Below, piece after piece: positions 25,101 through 37,121 of a DNA stretch of 64,000 nucleotides. This DNA is from Verpa conica (Eukaryota; Ascomycota; Pezizomycetes; Pezizales; Morchellaceae). The notes beneath the pieces were generated by a model, which made no database searches, had not been told where the DNA came from, and was given only the letters and a program-made list of their open reading frames with translations. The translations under genes were made by a program, and so were the position numbers. Every line of letters starts with the position of its first letter. The first letter of the stretch is position 1. The stretch covers positions 1,364,001-1,428,000 of the forward strand of contig JAUFSD010000008.1 in the NCBI GenBank assembly GCA_033030425.1, in the 5' to 3' direction.

Positions 25101-27358
25101 AGCAGTGGAGCTCCTCCCAGAGGCTTCGAGATCCAGGCCCAGAGGCGCTGATTAACACGCATTGGATATACTGCGCCCAGCGCTAATGGCCCTAAACAAT
25201 GCGCACCAATGCTTCTCATGTTATACCCACAAGCCACGATCTCGTGTGACTTGTCTATCTTTATGCTCCCACCGTTAGAAATGGCATATGCACCCCCCTC
25301 CCAAACCCCAACCAGAATTCTAGGTACTGGCGTAGCGAGTACCTGCCTTTTAACAGCAACCCGGAGCAATTTGTTGAGTTCAGTCATGTATAAAGCCTTG
25401 TCATCAGCCTCGAGTATACCTTTATCCGCCACGGCAACTCCTAGTACGTTGTCAGTAGGGCTTCTGATGCATATGGAGGGATCGATAACTAACGGGCCAA
25501 CCTCCTGTCTTCTGCCGATACTCTACTAAGATCCGTTTCAGTAAACCCCCCCTCCTCCCCAGTATTCGCCATTTGCGTACTATGACGGTTGGAGCTACAT
25601 TAGCAAATTTTCCTCGAGAAATCTCTAATATGGTTCTATACCTCTGGAGGATAACTTTATGACCAACTGGTACAGGTACAGCGGTAAATCCGCAAAAACA
25701 ACCTCCAAACTTGTTAGGTCTGCACGCGGGAAGCTCGCAAACTTTATCCTTTGGCCCCGGCATATATCTATATCTATAGTCACTATTTCTAAATGATATA
25801 AGGACAGCCCCAGCATTCTCAATGTGCCAGTATGCCTTCTCTAGCCTGTCTGGATGCGCAAGCAACTGACTCCCTATTGAATCTAAATAATAAAGTGACG
25901 GATCCTCTGGATATGGGCTCTACAAAGCTATCAGCCTAGTGTCTCCAGGAGAAATATAGAATAAAGTGTAGATGTTAGGGTGGCGAAAGTTATTTGACTT
26001 ACTGCAATAATATCTAGTTGCATGATCCTACGATAGGCTGTCGACCGCCACCCTCTAGGGATAAGGTTACTAGCTTCAGTGCCCTCGCGCCCGTTCCGGA
26101 GATTATCAATAAACACCGACATATTTTTTATACAGAATAATCCACAGTCACAACCATTCATCTGCTGCCTGGTTTTTACACTAGAAAAATTTGTTATCTC
26201 CTTTAGCATGTAACCCTTAATTCCCATCCGCTCAGGCGCGTTATCCCATTTTACCACCATCTCCTTCCTGTTCTCGGGGGAAGCAATCCTAATCGCATTA
26301 AAGTACTCTATTTGTTCGGGGCTCATCTTTTTTAATATCGAGTTAATAGTATTTAAGAATACTTTCCCATCACCTTCCAAGCCAATCATGGAGTTATGTG
26401 TATAGCAAATCCCCAAGAATGAGTCGATGATGGTTACCCACCAATGTGAATTCGCGGCTTTAGTACGTTTTTCTAGTATCGGAAGTTCCACTCGCTCCTC
26501 GCCATCTAGATAGGATCCAATATAGATATGAACACCTCTAGCTTGTACACTAACCATTGCTTCAACTCGTTGTAAGAAAGAGTGGTGTCCTCCCTCCGTT
26601 AATAGGAACTTTCTCCCAGGTTCGGGGTTTCGTTCTCTAGACCACCAGAGTGTATCCTTATCGGGATCAATGCCTTCCACTATTGGTTCAATATAGGCCT
26701 CTCGAAACCATTTCCATGAACGGCTAGCCCCAAACTTCGTAATTAGGGTATTCTTTGTTCGTACCACTACATTCTCCCCACCCTCCCTACGTACTATTGA
26801 CATGGCAAATGCAAATGCACCACAAATAGTTGCTTTCTGATCGTTCCCCGAAGGGAAGACCCAGAACCGGTGCCTGAACATCACTGGCAATACCACTGAC
26901 GTATCGACACTAAGGTTTTCTACCTGCTCTATTCTGAAATCCGAAAGTATCAAGTACTCTGCTATTCTCGTTATATAGGCGTCAATGCCCTCGTTTTCGC
27001 AAACCACTCGCTTGTTTCGAACAAACATATCTATAGTTGAATCGGGAACCCACTCACTGGACGTAAGCTTGTATCGGTCCCTGTCAAATAGTATAGGATC
27101 ACCGAAATCACCCATGAAAGTGTTTTCGTTTATACCCTCGAGGGAATCGCCCACTCTCTCGACCGACCATTCTCCAAATAAAGCTATCCGGGCTAGCCGT
27201 CTCTCTTCTGTAAAATTATCTTCGTTAAAGAATTCCTCGAAAATCGGGTTGTCGATTCCAAACTGATAACGTGTCCTCTCTATGGGTTCGTGAGCTTCTT
27301 TAATATACTTTGCTGGATCTTCCCACGGCGTGGTGCCGTAAAGAGTAGTGTCATTCAT
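22182..27358 (-). CDS. giant Ulp1/C48 protease-like, coiled-coil nuclear protein
   Basis: Five exons: 27358-26003, 25919-25599, 25522-23510, 23450-23106 and about 23057-22182, giving about 1636 aa. The first ATG after an in-frame stop is at 27358. Residues about 100-440 look like a SUMO-protease (Ulp1, peptidase C48) domain: SEWVPDSTIDMFV, His305 in SHWWVTIID, Gln399 and Cys405 in QQMNGCDCGLF. The family Asp, normally in a Y-D-S-M context, is Asn322 (THNSM). Cys513/518/526/528 form a small cluster. Residues about 780-865 carry basic nuclear signals (KKRARKHLTKRKK, RPRKKRRT, AKRVKVA). A beta-rich part with repeated FEKFC/FEKYC and ETVNV motifs follows, then a long Lys/Ala/Glu coiled coil and acidic tail (about 1350-1600). 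The donor of intron 2 could also be 25583, and the exon 5 start could be a few bases later. Substrate and partners are unknown. I found no terminal repeats marking it as a transposon cargo. Confidence 0.75.
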
Positions 27359-28739
27359 CGATTCCGAAGCCTTTTGGTCACTAGCGTTGTAGAATCCTCT
27401 TAAAACGTGGTGATAGTTGGTTCTCGGTAATATATATGTGTGTTGTATGTAGTTCTTGAATTCTCCCCCGAGGGTGAAACGAATCGTCAACTCTTAAACG
27501 TTTTGGCTTTAGTTAACACTTGCGGGGTTTCTTTGTTCAAACAATGCGCCCTCCATACTGCTCAACCACATCAATTCTTTGTTTATAAATCTTTCAATAA
27601 CCACAAATCAGGCTTAGCTACTTGGGAGCCATGTGTTATGTCTAATTAATTAGGTGAAGGTCAACTAGGGTGGGTTCTTTTTGGTATAAATCCCATTTAA
27701 GGTTAGATGTATAGCTATAGTCGCTTTTGAGGGTTATAACGTGAAGGTCACCATGGCCACTAAATAGGCACCATCAATACTAGGGTTAGTTGCGATCTAT
27801 CTCCCTCATGAATATCTCTGACGATTGATGGAGCATGTACTATAATATAGCCGCCGTAACGCATTACATGGTAGAAATGCTAATTATCACCGCTCTGCGT
27901 CAAAGGATAACGGAGGACCATGTAACTCACCTGATCAACTCTACAATAAGTAGAGTACATGTACTTGGTGTCAAGCTGGTCCCGGCACCTCGATGACCTG
28001 CCTCAGAACCTCGCAGTAAAATGCTTAGTTTTTTATATAGCAATTGTAGTTCTTGTTAGATGGCTTAATCAGTAGCCCTACCGACCATGATATTTAACTT
28101 CCCACACTACCTCTCCATTAACCCGCGAGACTTATCTTACTTCCTCTACTCATGAGGTCGTAATTAGATTTAGACACTATTCCATACTTGTAGCAAGGTT
28201 CATCCACGTACCCCACACTCTAACGCGAAATCCTTCGTAGTTCAGGCTAATACAAAGTGCCGACACATGGGCCATCCTAAAGCCGCAGTATAAAGATTCC
28301 CCCCACTTTATTTTCCCCAGGATTCTTCCCGCATTCCCCGCCTTTTGCCATTGAAGATCTACTAGCATTTAGATTGACATAAATATGATAGGCTCTGAGA
28401 AACGTTCAGCCTGATACAGCATTATCCATTTCATCAAATCCGGGTTGGCCTCTTGATAATCTTTTTTCTTTAGCCTGGTAATAATAATAATCACTCCTGA
28501 GAAATGCAATTCTTTAGATTATTTCATTTAATATCCGAGCAAAACTGTCCGGCTTGTACAACTCCTCCCGCCGTCCTCTGTGCATGGCCAAGGGATCCCC
28601 CGGAGGTTTTTTTATTACTTGATTTTCGTTTAAATAGATGGGTTTGTGGAGAGAGAGGATCTCCCAATTCCTCTGAAAGTCCAGCACCTAGCTACATAGT
28701 AATTGAATTCTGTGCAGTTCTTCTGCACCACTGAACAAG
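27359..28739. other. intergenic, divergent promoter region
   Basis: Separates the giant Ulp1-like gene (-) from the GH115 gene (+), so both promoters lie here. AT-rich. TTACATGGT (27863-27871) and ACCATGTAA (27918-27926) form an inverted pair. No ORF is supported. Confidence 0.55.
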
Positions 28740-31700
28740 ATGCTACAGGATCAATTCCTTTGGGTGTTTTCGTTTTTCTCAATCTTAGTCCTTTGCCTGA
28801 ATCCACTCCCCGTTCATGCACTTGGGCAAAAAAAGACTGTTTCTTTCGACAAGGCCGATGGGAGTATCGATTTAGTCGCCAGAGGACAAACGGCTACTTT
28901 GCTTCTGGACGCTAATGGTATTCCATGCTCAGTCCCTATAGTATACATTACCAAAAAAAACGATTATACTAACCAAACCTTAGATTGGCCGGGAGTGATC
29001 AGAGCTGCAAAGGACCTCGCTGAAGACTTTAACCGTGCCACTGGTCACGGCCTAACCCTCAATACTGGAAATGTATCGTCCGCGTCAACATTAAAGACCG
29101 CTATCATCGTTGGCACAGTCGGCAAATCCACCCTGATTGACGGACTTGTCAAAGCCGGAAAGATCGATGTATCCGGAATTACAGGCAAATGGGAGTCCTT
29201 CCAAACTCAAGTCGTCCAAAACCCCCTCTCCGGGTATACATCTGCTCTCGTTATCGCCGGTAGCGACAAGCGTGGTTCCATCTTTGGGATCTACGATCTC
29301 TCTGAACAAATCGGTGTATCGCCGTGGTACTTCTGGGCCGATGTTCCTACGATACGCCATTCTAGCGTGTACGCGCTCAACACCCTCAAAGTCCAAGGCC
29401 CACCGTCTGTCAAATACCGTGGAATATTCCTTAACGATGAACAACCCGCGCTGACGAATTGGATCAACGAGAACTACCCTCCTGGGAAATACGGGCCCGG
29501 CTATAACCACCAGTTCTACAGTCTCGTTTTCGAACTCCTCCTTCGGCTTAGGGCAAACTTTCTATGGCCGACTATGTGGGATGGAATGTTTGGTGTTGAT
29601 GATCCAGATAACCAGGCAACCGCTGATATGTATGGTATTGTTATGTCTACGTCGCACACTGAGCCGTTGCAGCGAAGCACCAAGGAGTGGAATACTTTCG
29701 GAAACGGCACCTGGAGCTATAATACAAACTCACAGAATATCCGTGACTACTGGGCTGAAGGTATACAAAGGGGAAAACCCTATGAGAACTACTGGACCAT
29801 AGGCATGAGGGGTAATGGCGACAACGTCTTGAGCGAAGATGTCGTTACGGAGTTGCTAGAACAAGTCGTGGCGGATCAGAGAGAGATCTTGAAGGACGTC
29901 TTGGAAGTTGACGATTTAGCGAAGGTTCCCCAGGTGTGGTGTTTGTACAAGGACGTAGGTTTCCCTGCCTCTAAATTTTGGTAATCTTTTTTTTTTTTTG
30001 TTGAAATTCTCACTTTTGCCCCCAGATTCAATCTTATTACGAGGCTGGGATGAGAGTTCCGGACGATGTTACTCTGCTTTGGGCTGATGACAATTGGGGT
30101 ACTATTCGAAGACTTCCTGTCGGAAACGAGACTGAAAGAATTGGCGGCGCTGGTGTCTATTACCACTTTGATTGTAAGAGCCCCCCCGGGGTCTGAACTA
30201 AGATTGTGCTATAAACTAATTTACTTATACGAAAAGATGTTGGTGATCCAAGAGATTATAAGTGGATCAATACCATACAGCTTCAAAAGGTATGGGAACA
30301 GATGCACCTCGCATACGAAAGAAGCGCTCGGCAAATCTGGGTGGTGAATGTTGGCGATCTCAAACCTCTGGTAGGTCTCCCAGACATTCCAAATAACAAA
30401 CGACTCTGACAGGAAAAATAGGAACTCCCAATTGACTACTTCATGAGTCTTGCTTATGATTTCGATACCTGGGGTCCCATTGGCAAGGTCTACGACTGGG
30501 AGACGGCCTGGGCAGCGCGTGAGTTTGGGGATGAATTTGCAGCAGAGACAGCTTCTATCATCGATACTTATGGCAAACTTTCTGGCCGGAGAAAGTTCGA
30601 GTTGGTTGATACGACTACCTACAGCTTGATCAACTACCGTGAAGCTGAGACCGTCTTGGAAGCTTGGAAAAATCTCTCCGCCAGGGCAGAAGCTGTATAC
30701 AACAAAGTTCCACACGGCACTAAGCCCGCATTTTTCCAGCTTGTTTCTTACCCGGTGAAGGCCGCATATATCGTTTATGATATTCATGTTTCATCTGCCA
30801 AGAATAACTTATATGCAAACCAGCGCCGTAACAGTGCCAATGCATTGGCAGACTACGTGCTCAAGCGGTTCCAGGATGATCACAAGCTTACTGAGCAGTA
30901 TCACAAACTATTGAACGGAAAATGGAATCACTTTGCATCGCAGACACATCTTGGGTATCAATACTGGTAAGTCAGGCTTTATGAAAGTTCCAAACTCAAC
31001 ACAAGATTATTAATATTTCCATCTTTCAGGCAACAACCAATGAGGAATACCCTCCCACCTTTGGCTTGGACTCAACTAGAGGAAAATTCTCTTGCTGGCT
31101 CGTTGGGCGTCTCAATTGAGTCTAGTAACGGATCTGTCCCAGGTGATGATCGTTACAACACTGTTGCTTACGGGAACAACACACTTGTTCTCCCCGTGCT
31201 TGACCCCTTCAGTAGTTCTCAAACCCGCTGGATCGACGTCTTCAGCAAAGGCACTGACTCATTCAACTTCACCATCAAGCCCCATAATTCTTGGGTCAAG
31301 GTCAACCCTTCTTCCGGTTATATTAACTCTCAATCGAAAGATGTGACGGATTTTCGAATTGAAGTCTCTGTCGACTGGGATGCTGCCCCAGCAGGCTACA
31401 ACATTGGCTTCATTGACATTTTTTCATCAGCATCCTATGGCAATTTTGGTGCTCCTTCCGTTAATCTCCCCATCAACAAGACATCCATTCCGTCTTCATT
31501 CACAAATGGCTTCGTCGAGTCAAACAAACACATTTCCATTGAAGCTGAGCATACATCTCGCAACACCTCTGTTTCTGATGCAAAATATGAAGTAATCCCT
31601 CAGCTCGGAAGGACCCTCTCAGGTGTCTCCCTCTTCCCGGTCTTGGCACCTACACAAAACCCCCCCGAATCCCCACGCCTTGAATATGACCTTTACCTCT

Positions 31701-32044
31701 TCACCACTCCGGCCTACAATGCAAATATCACACTTTATCTTAGTGTTGGGTTGAATCAGGACCCGCATCGTCCTTTGAAATACGCTATCGCTCTCGATGA
31801 TTCAACCCCCCAGGTTGTAAAATTTGTTCCGGACGCGAAGCCGTTAGATATGCCGGCTGGTTGGGAGCGAGCTGTTTCGGATTCAGTATGGGCATCAGTC
31901 ACGAACCATACTGTTTCTACTGCTGGAAAGCATACGCTGAAGATTTGGGCTGTCGAGCCGGGTGTTGTTTTCCAGAAGATTGTTGTAGATCTTGGGGGTG
32001 TTAAGCCATCATATTTGGGGCCGCCTGAATCTGTTAGAGTCTAA
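28740..32044 (+). CDS. secreted GH115 alpha-glucuronidase
   Basis: Five exons: 28740-29954, 30026-30173, 30237-30370, 30422-30966, 31030-32044 (1018 aa). A signal peptide (LVLCLNPLPVHA) precedes the mature enzyme. Family GH115 marks: AIIVGTVGKS, SALVIAGSDKRGSIFGIYDL, the conserved ISPWYFWADVP-type block (here GVSPWYFWADVP), KYRGIFLNDEQPALTNW, LLLRLRANFLWPTMW, NYWTIGMRGNGD, then YYEAGMRVPDDVTLLWADDNWG and GGAGVYYHFDYVG, and DYFMSLAYDFDTWG. The C-terminal half (from about 680) contains the beta-sandwich domains of the family. GH115 enzymes remove (4-O-methyl)glucuronic acid from glucuronoxylan, including internal residues. The size matches characterised members and I see no breaks. Confidence 0.94.
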
Positions 32045-32550
32045 ATTTTACTTAAGTCTCTCGAATACTTAATATTTAGTTTGTAAACAAATTTATTCTA
32101 TAAACTTCCACAATTCTACCAGTGAAGATTATCCTAGTGTTTCAGATGTCATGTAACCCTAACCTGTGGTTCTTCTGTACTAGTCTGCTCGCACAAGCCA
32201 TCACCGCTTAATTACTCCAAAGGACCAAACCTTTATACCATGAAGTAAGGACCTAAAGAATACTGTCTCACGTTAAAACTTTTTTTATATCCATCTTATG
32301 TGGCACTCGCATTTACGTATGTGACTCGCGGAAATCTTCCTAGCTTGCCACTTGATAAATAATTTATCCCTCGGCGTAGTCTCATAATATGAATATACTT
32401 GATTATGTCCCTCATGAAATTACGCCTAAAATATCTTACAAGTAACAAACATGAATCAGATGAAGAATACATAGGTCCAACAAATGTATAGCATAGTTAA
32501 TCTATCATCCACTTCTCTGAATTAAACTAGAAATTCATTATTCATTCGAA
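32045..32550. other. intergenic
   Basis: 3' UTR of the GH115 gene and the upstream region of the hypothetical gene at 32551. AT-rich, no recognisable element. Confidence 0.55.
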
Positions 32551-33039
32551 ATGGGCCTCTCACCAAGTACAGAGGTTGAATTATTAGCAGACGTGGCTAT
32601 TATGGATCCATCCGTGACACTCCCACTAGATATCACTAGCTTTGTCTCCGGATGGTCTAAGGGTGTTCCCCGCCCCCTATTGGGTTTTTTTCAGCTTTCC
32701 ACACAACTAGACCACCAACTCAAGATTCTACCGGGAAAAAACGATAAACTTCCAGACGATTGGATCTTAGCAGGAAAGGAATGGTCTCGAGTGACTACCA
32801 ATATTCTTAAAGAGATGCGTGCAATCACAATCAAATTACTTAAGGAGCGACCGATCGACTTACAAGGTAATAACCACCCTATCGAAGAGTGGGAGAGTGA
32901 GCTTGAGTCTACATTGATTGAGTTTAGAGCAGTTATTAGACCACTTTTGGAGCGCTCAAAGGCTGAGGACAAGGCTTTTGTTCCGAAAGCTCTCGCTGCC
33001 ATCCACAAAATATATTTGTTCCGTGCATATCTCAGATAG
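32551..33039 (+). CDS. hypothetical protein, 162 aa
   Basis: A single open frame beginning MGLSPSTEVELLADVA. The composition is protein-like: helical and charged, with DDWILAGKEWSRVTTNILKEMRAITIKLLKER and a second amphipathic stretch EEWESELESTLIEFRAVIRPLLERSKAEDK. There is no signal peptide or membrane span. I do not recognise a family. It may be a complete short protein or one exon of a longer one, since the stop is followed by a GTAAGT at 33045. The ATG context AAATGG is acceptable. Confidence 0.5.
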   Translation: MGLSPSTEVELLADVAIMDPSVTLPLDITSFVSGWSKGVPRPLLGFFQLSTQLDHQLKILPGKNDKLPDDWILAGKEWSRVTTNILKEMRAITIKLLKERPIDLQGNNHPIEEWESELESTLIEFRAVIRPLLERSKAEDKAFVPKALAAIHKIYLFRAYLR

Positions 33040-34121
33040 GCGAGGTAAGTGAAAATGTGCATCCACAATTGTTCCTTTTGAACTTTAGAGTGTTATTTAT
33101 TTATTTTTCTTTGTCCAATATGAGTACGTATTGTAGTACTTGATTTCTCACTAGTAAAAATTCAACGAAAATAAACTTTTTGTAACAACGACATTGTTTG
33201 GGCCCAGATTCTTTGTCTCCTAATTACTTTATGGCTAGCTAGCTGGATAACATTTGAGCCCCTTTGACCCAAGCTGCCACTCTCTATTCTCAATTCGATA
33301 TCTTGATTTAGCCCTACATGAGTAACTAGTCTCCCGGGACCGGTAAATCTGAGGGATCTAAAGTGATTCGCTAGATGTAGTTACTGCTGAGTCCAACTAG
33401 TTAGGCCTCCCGAATAAGGGATATTTTAGGAGAAGTATGAAATATTCCCAATGTTTGCTGACCTCCAATTTCCAAGCACAAATTTATCTGGCTCTCCATA
33501 TATACGTTCTACATGTATAATCTATACATTAACATTTTTCAGCTTGGGCCTGCTTTGTGATATATATGTAGAGTACCATATTTGGTTTCTGTTGGATCAT
33601 CGATAGAATTTATCCTTTGCAGGTTGTAGGAAGATCCAGCTATGTTGCAAGAATTGAAAGCAATAATCTAGTATTCATTCATCACGTACCTAGCTTCCTT
33701 CCGTACAAATTCTGTTGCTTGATAGAAGTCACGCTGAAATTGTTTGCTATCCCAAGTATCCTTCTCCTTTCCATCATAAAAACTCCATATCTATTTAGCT
33801 TTATCAAGAGAATGAAGCTGGAAAGTACTTTTGGCAACAATGTAATATGGTGTAACTCCGTCAAGGGATCTCTTGGCAAACGCACAAACACTCAGACCAA
33901 CCCCTCCAGAAAGGCAACCACCTCAATTCTTGCAGTGTAACCCTTTACAATAGTACCCCTAAAATCTTACCAGAAGAGGATTACCCATTCGGCTGATATA
34001 TGGCAAATTACAAGGCTTTGATATACTTGGTTCTCATAGTGTTCCTTTAGAGAACAAGGAGTAAATTAAACTCTTGGCGGATACCGGTAATGCATTTGAC
34101 CATACTCTACCATTTATGATA
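33040..34121. other. intergenic
   Basis: AT-rich with no supported gene. Two overlapping open frames on opposite strands (33617-33940 + and 33682-33891 -) resemble nothing I know. CTAGCTAGCTGG near 33236 is one of many CTAG-rich words. Confidence 0.45.
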
Positions 34122-34800
34122 GGATTAGAAGAGATTATTGTCATTGAACTGTAAGCAGCCACTGTACTCAGGAGCAAACATCCACTCCTTCCAACTAACC
34201 TTCTCTACCGGTAACCATGCATGTCTCCTCTTCCCAATATTGTTTTTCATATTGATACCCTCCATTCCTTCGGATTCCAAAAGGCGACCAGTCTGTTGGT
34301 CCAACCAAAGCTCTGCTTCCTTGCTAGGAATCTCGCCTTTGTAGCATCGGTACAGGATCCTGAGAAACATTACCATCATGTCATTTTGTAAGACTTATTT
34401 TATACCCAAACCCAAATAAAAACTTGTTCATTTCATGATATCTACCGTAGGATGAATCAAAAATAGGCGGTGTGTTGCATCAATAGCAGTCCTTTTACCA
34501 ACAAGACGCTGCTGTAGTTGTTGACCAATCTTTAACAACAGCTGTATTGTGACTCGGTACTCCTCTCGTACTCCAAATGACTTTGACAGACGAGAAACCT
34601 TCAGTAATTCTAAGTGGAAAAGAGCAACTGAGACTAATAATTAAGATCTGACACTTCATGGAACATCCAGAAACAGTCTTACATGTAGACCCCGAAGGAA
34701 TCTGTCTCGTGAAGTATAATTCGGTAGAGAGGGCTGGTGAAACTTGAAGTTGAGGTTATATATGGAGAACTTAAAGTAAGCACGGAATAATTATTTTATA
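34122..34800 (-). pseudogene. possible decayed multi-exon gene
   Basis: Three minus-strand stretches read like protein. They are about 34800-34690 (FKFHQPSLPNYTSRDRFL), about 34640-34450 (LLKVSRLSKSFGVREEYRV, IGQQLQQRLVGKRTAIDATH) and 34370-34125 (ILYRCYKGEIPSKEAELWLD, then VEKVSWKEWMFAPEYSG). The last is unusually Trp-rich and ends in a stop at 34125. Putative GT and AG signals lie between them, but I could not find a set of joins that keeps frame, because a donor at 34448 is out of phase with the last exon. Either a real gene whose introns I have misplaced or a frameshifted relic. Family unknown. Confidence 0.35.
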
Positions 34801-35962
34801 GAAATAACTCATGCTAGTAGTGATTTATGTGTAGCCCTTGTCTCTATCTTCTCTCCTTCTATTCTTGTCTATCACCGTTATTTCTGACCTATTATCTCTA
34901 ATATATCAGAGCTGTCAGACCCAACCAGTTGGGTAAAGAATTTGTATATAGATAAACTCCAGGTATAACCGTATATATAACTTTCAATCCAGGGAAATTT
35001 GCCGCTCGGTGTTGTCGTCCTTTGGTATAGAAATAAAAAAGATCATATTTCGCTCTAGTTCCACTAGGGACACTTCAATCTTGATATACCATAGACAGTA
35101 GAAAAGGTTCTCATCTTTTAGTAGTTTTTGTGCAGTTTACTCTGCTAATCTCAAGTTCTGTCCAGCCTGTCGGAATACCCAAATCGAGTGACAATCTGTA
35201 ATTCATCTCTCGGGTCATAGGCCTGAATAAACCAATTAAATTCACATGGCTAAAAGTTTACGCGAAGGCATAGAATCTCGGAGATCGCATGGAACCCCGA
35301 AGCCTAGCTGAGAAATTCCGGATTCCCCACCCGTTGCCCCTGTAATCCGCACGGAATTTCCGGGACGTAGCTCCAGTGCTACATAGTAAATTTTCCGAGC
35401 CTCGGTACTATAATTCCCCACGAACCCCAACATCTACTCCGACTTCATCGAAGCGAATTGTCTCAAGTTTAGAAATAACTTATAAATGTCATGAATTTAG
35501 CCGCGAAAAAAAGAGTAGGTAGCGTAGCACAAGTGCTAATATCCTTCTTGGTACACATATAATCCATGGCCCGGGAATTCAATTGCGGAGTAGATAATTG
35601 ATAGAGTTTATATGGTACAGACGGTAGAGTGGAGAACGCATCTCGGTTCGTATTCTGGCTGAAGTAATAAATTGGAGCATTCTTAGATTTCTTCAAGAAA
35701 CACAATACATACCACTGATGCGCCAAGTGGGAAACGCCAACTTATATCAAGATTTTTTCGGCAATAGCTCCTCCGAGCATAGCCCCAAATCATAGTTTAC
35801 AGTCTTAAGATGTATACTATCATTGATCACTCTCGGTCAAAAATAAAGTTTTCCAGGCGGGAATTATGATCATTCCCACATATTACTTCATAACTTTAAA
35901 TTGAGACAAATTCTCCCCCCAGAATCCTCCTCTAGCGTTCGTCTAGAACTCCAAACTTAACT
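34801..35962. other. intergenic, promoter of GH43 endo-arabinanase
   Basis: No gene supported. A GC-richer patch at about 35270-35380 contains no convincing frame. The bases just before 35963 include a pyrimidine-rich leader (TCTCCCCCCAGAATCCTCC). Confidence 0.5.
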
Positions 35963-37121
35963 ATGTTGTTCATCCTTTTCTTCCTGGCTTCTATATTCTC
36001 AAGCGTCATCGCATATGCAAATCCTGGTGCCTGTACTGGTGCTTGCAATGTCCACGATCCTGCTGTGATCCGTAGGACCTCTGATGGAACCTACTTCAGA
36101 TTCTCTACTGGCAACAGAATCCAGATTGCGACTGCTTCTTCTATCTCCGGACCATGGACCATTAGGGGAAGTGCTCTCCCAAGTGGTTCTTCAATCGACT
36201 TGGCCGGAAACCAAGATCTATGGGCCCCAGATATCGCCAAGGTCGGTAACACGTACTACCTCTACTACTCTGTCTCTACTTTCGGATCTCAGAATTCTGC
36301 CATTGGTGTCGCAACTTCAACCACTATGGACGTAGGGAGCTGGACAGACCATGGAAGCGCTGGTATCCGTAGCTACACTGGAAGTGCCTACAATGCTATT
36401 GATGGGAACCTAGTTCTCTCTGGTTCTGGTTCTTACTACATGAGCTTTGGAAGTTTCTGGGGCGATATCTACCAGGTAAGTACTCTATTATCACACTGTC
36501 ATACTAGGTGCTAATAACAATAATCTTTAGGTCCCAATGGCCAACCCACCTCTTGGAACAGCCGGAAGCTCAACCCAAATCGCCTACAATGCTAGTGGGG
36601 CTCATGCAATTGAGGGTGCCAACATCTACTACCGTGCACCGTACTATTACCTATTCTTCTCATCTGGAACCTGCTGCGGCTACGACGCCAGTCGTCCATC
36701 ACAAGGAAATGAATACCGCATCAACGTCTGTGTGTCCACTTCAATAAACAGCGGCTATGTGGGCTTCCCTAATCCCCTAAATTCTGAGAATTATTGATCT
36801 CTAACATCTTCAGGTTGATCGTAATGGTGTTTCCTGCAGATCTAGCGGTGGTACCACCGTTTTGGCATCCCACGGCACCACATACGGACCTGGAGGACAA
36901 GGCGTTTTTGCAGACTCAGGAGCTGGAGGAGCAGTTCTCTACTATCATTATGGTAATTCACTCATCTTAGAATCATTTCTACTACTACGTACCTTGAGAA
37001 TCCTAAGCTAACTTCTGTTTTTTTCTAAAAAAAAGTCGATACCTCTATCGGTTATGGTGATGGACAGAAGCGATTTGGATGGAACGTCATCGGATGGAGT
37101 GGAGGATGGCCTACCGTTTAA
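35963..37121 (+). CDS. secreted GH43 endo-1,5-alpha-L-arabinanase
   Basis: Four exons, 35963-36475, 36531-36758, 36814-36952 and 37036-37121 (321 aa). A signal peptide ([13 protein letters not shown]) leads into the five-bladed propeller. Catalytic residues: base Asp32 in [10 protein letters not shown], Asp90 in [12 protein letters not shown], acid Glu199 in [49 protein letters not shown], and the ending [19 protein letters not shown] are typical of fungal endo-arabinanases. It cuts internal alpha-1,5 bonds of pectic arabinan, making oligomers for the exo-acting GH43 at 10.4 kb. Intron 2 uses a weaker GTGGGC donor, chosen because it restores [13 protein letters not shown]. Confidence in the family is high. 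Confidence 0.92.

Noticed and set aside
21880..27760. Terminal inverted repeats that would make the Ulp1-like gene part of a transposon
   Set aside because: Compared both flanks by eye and found only a short shared ACTAGGGT in direct orientation, which is not enough.
33617..33940. Open frames on both strands resembling a retroelement fragment
   Set aside because: No reverse transcriptase, protease or integrase motif could be identified.
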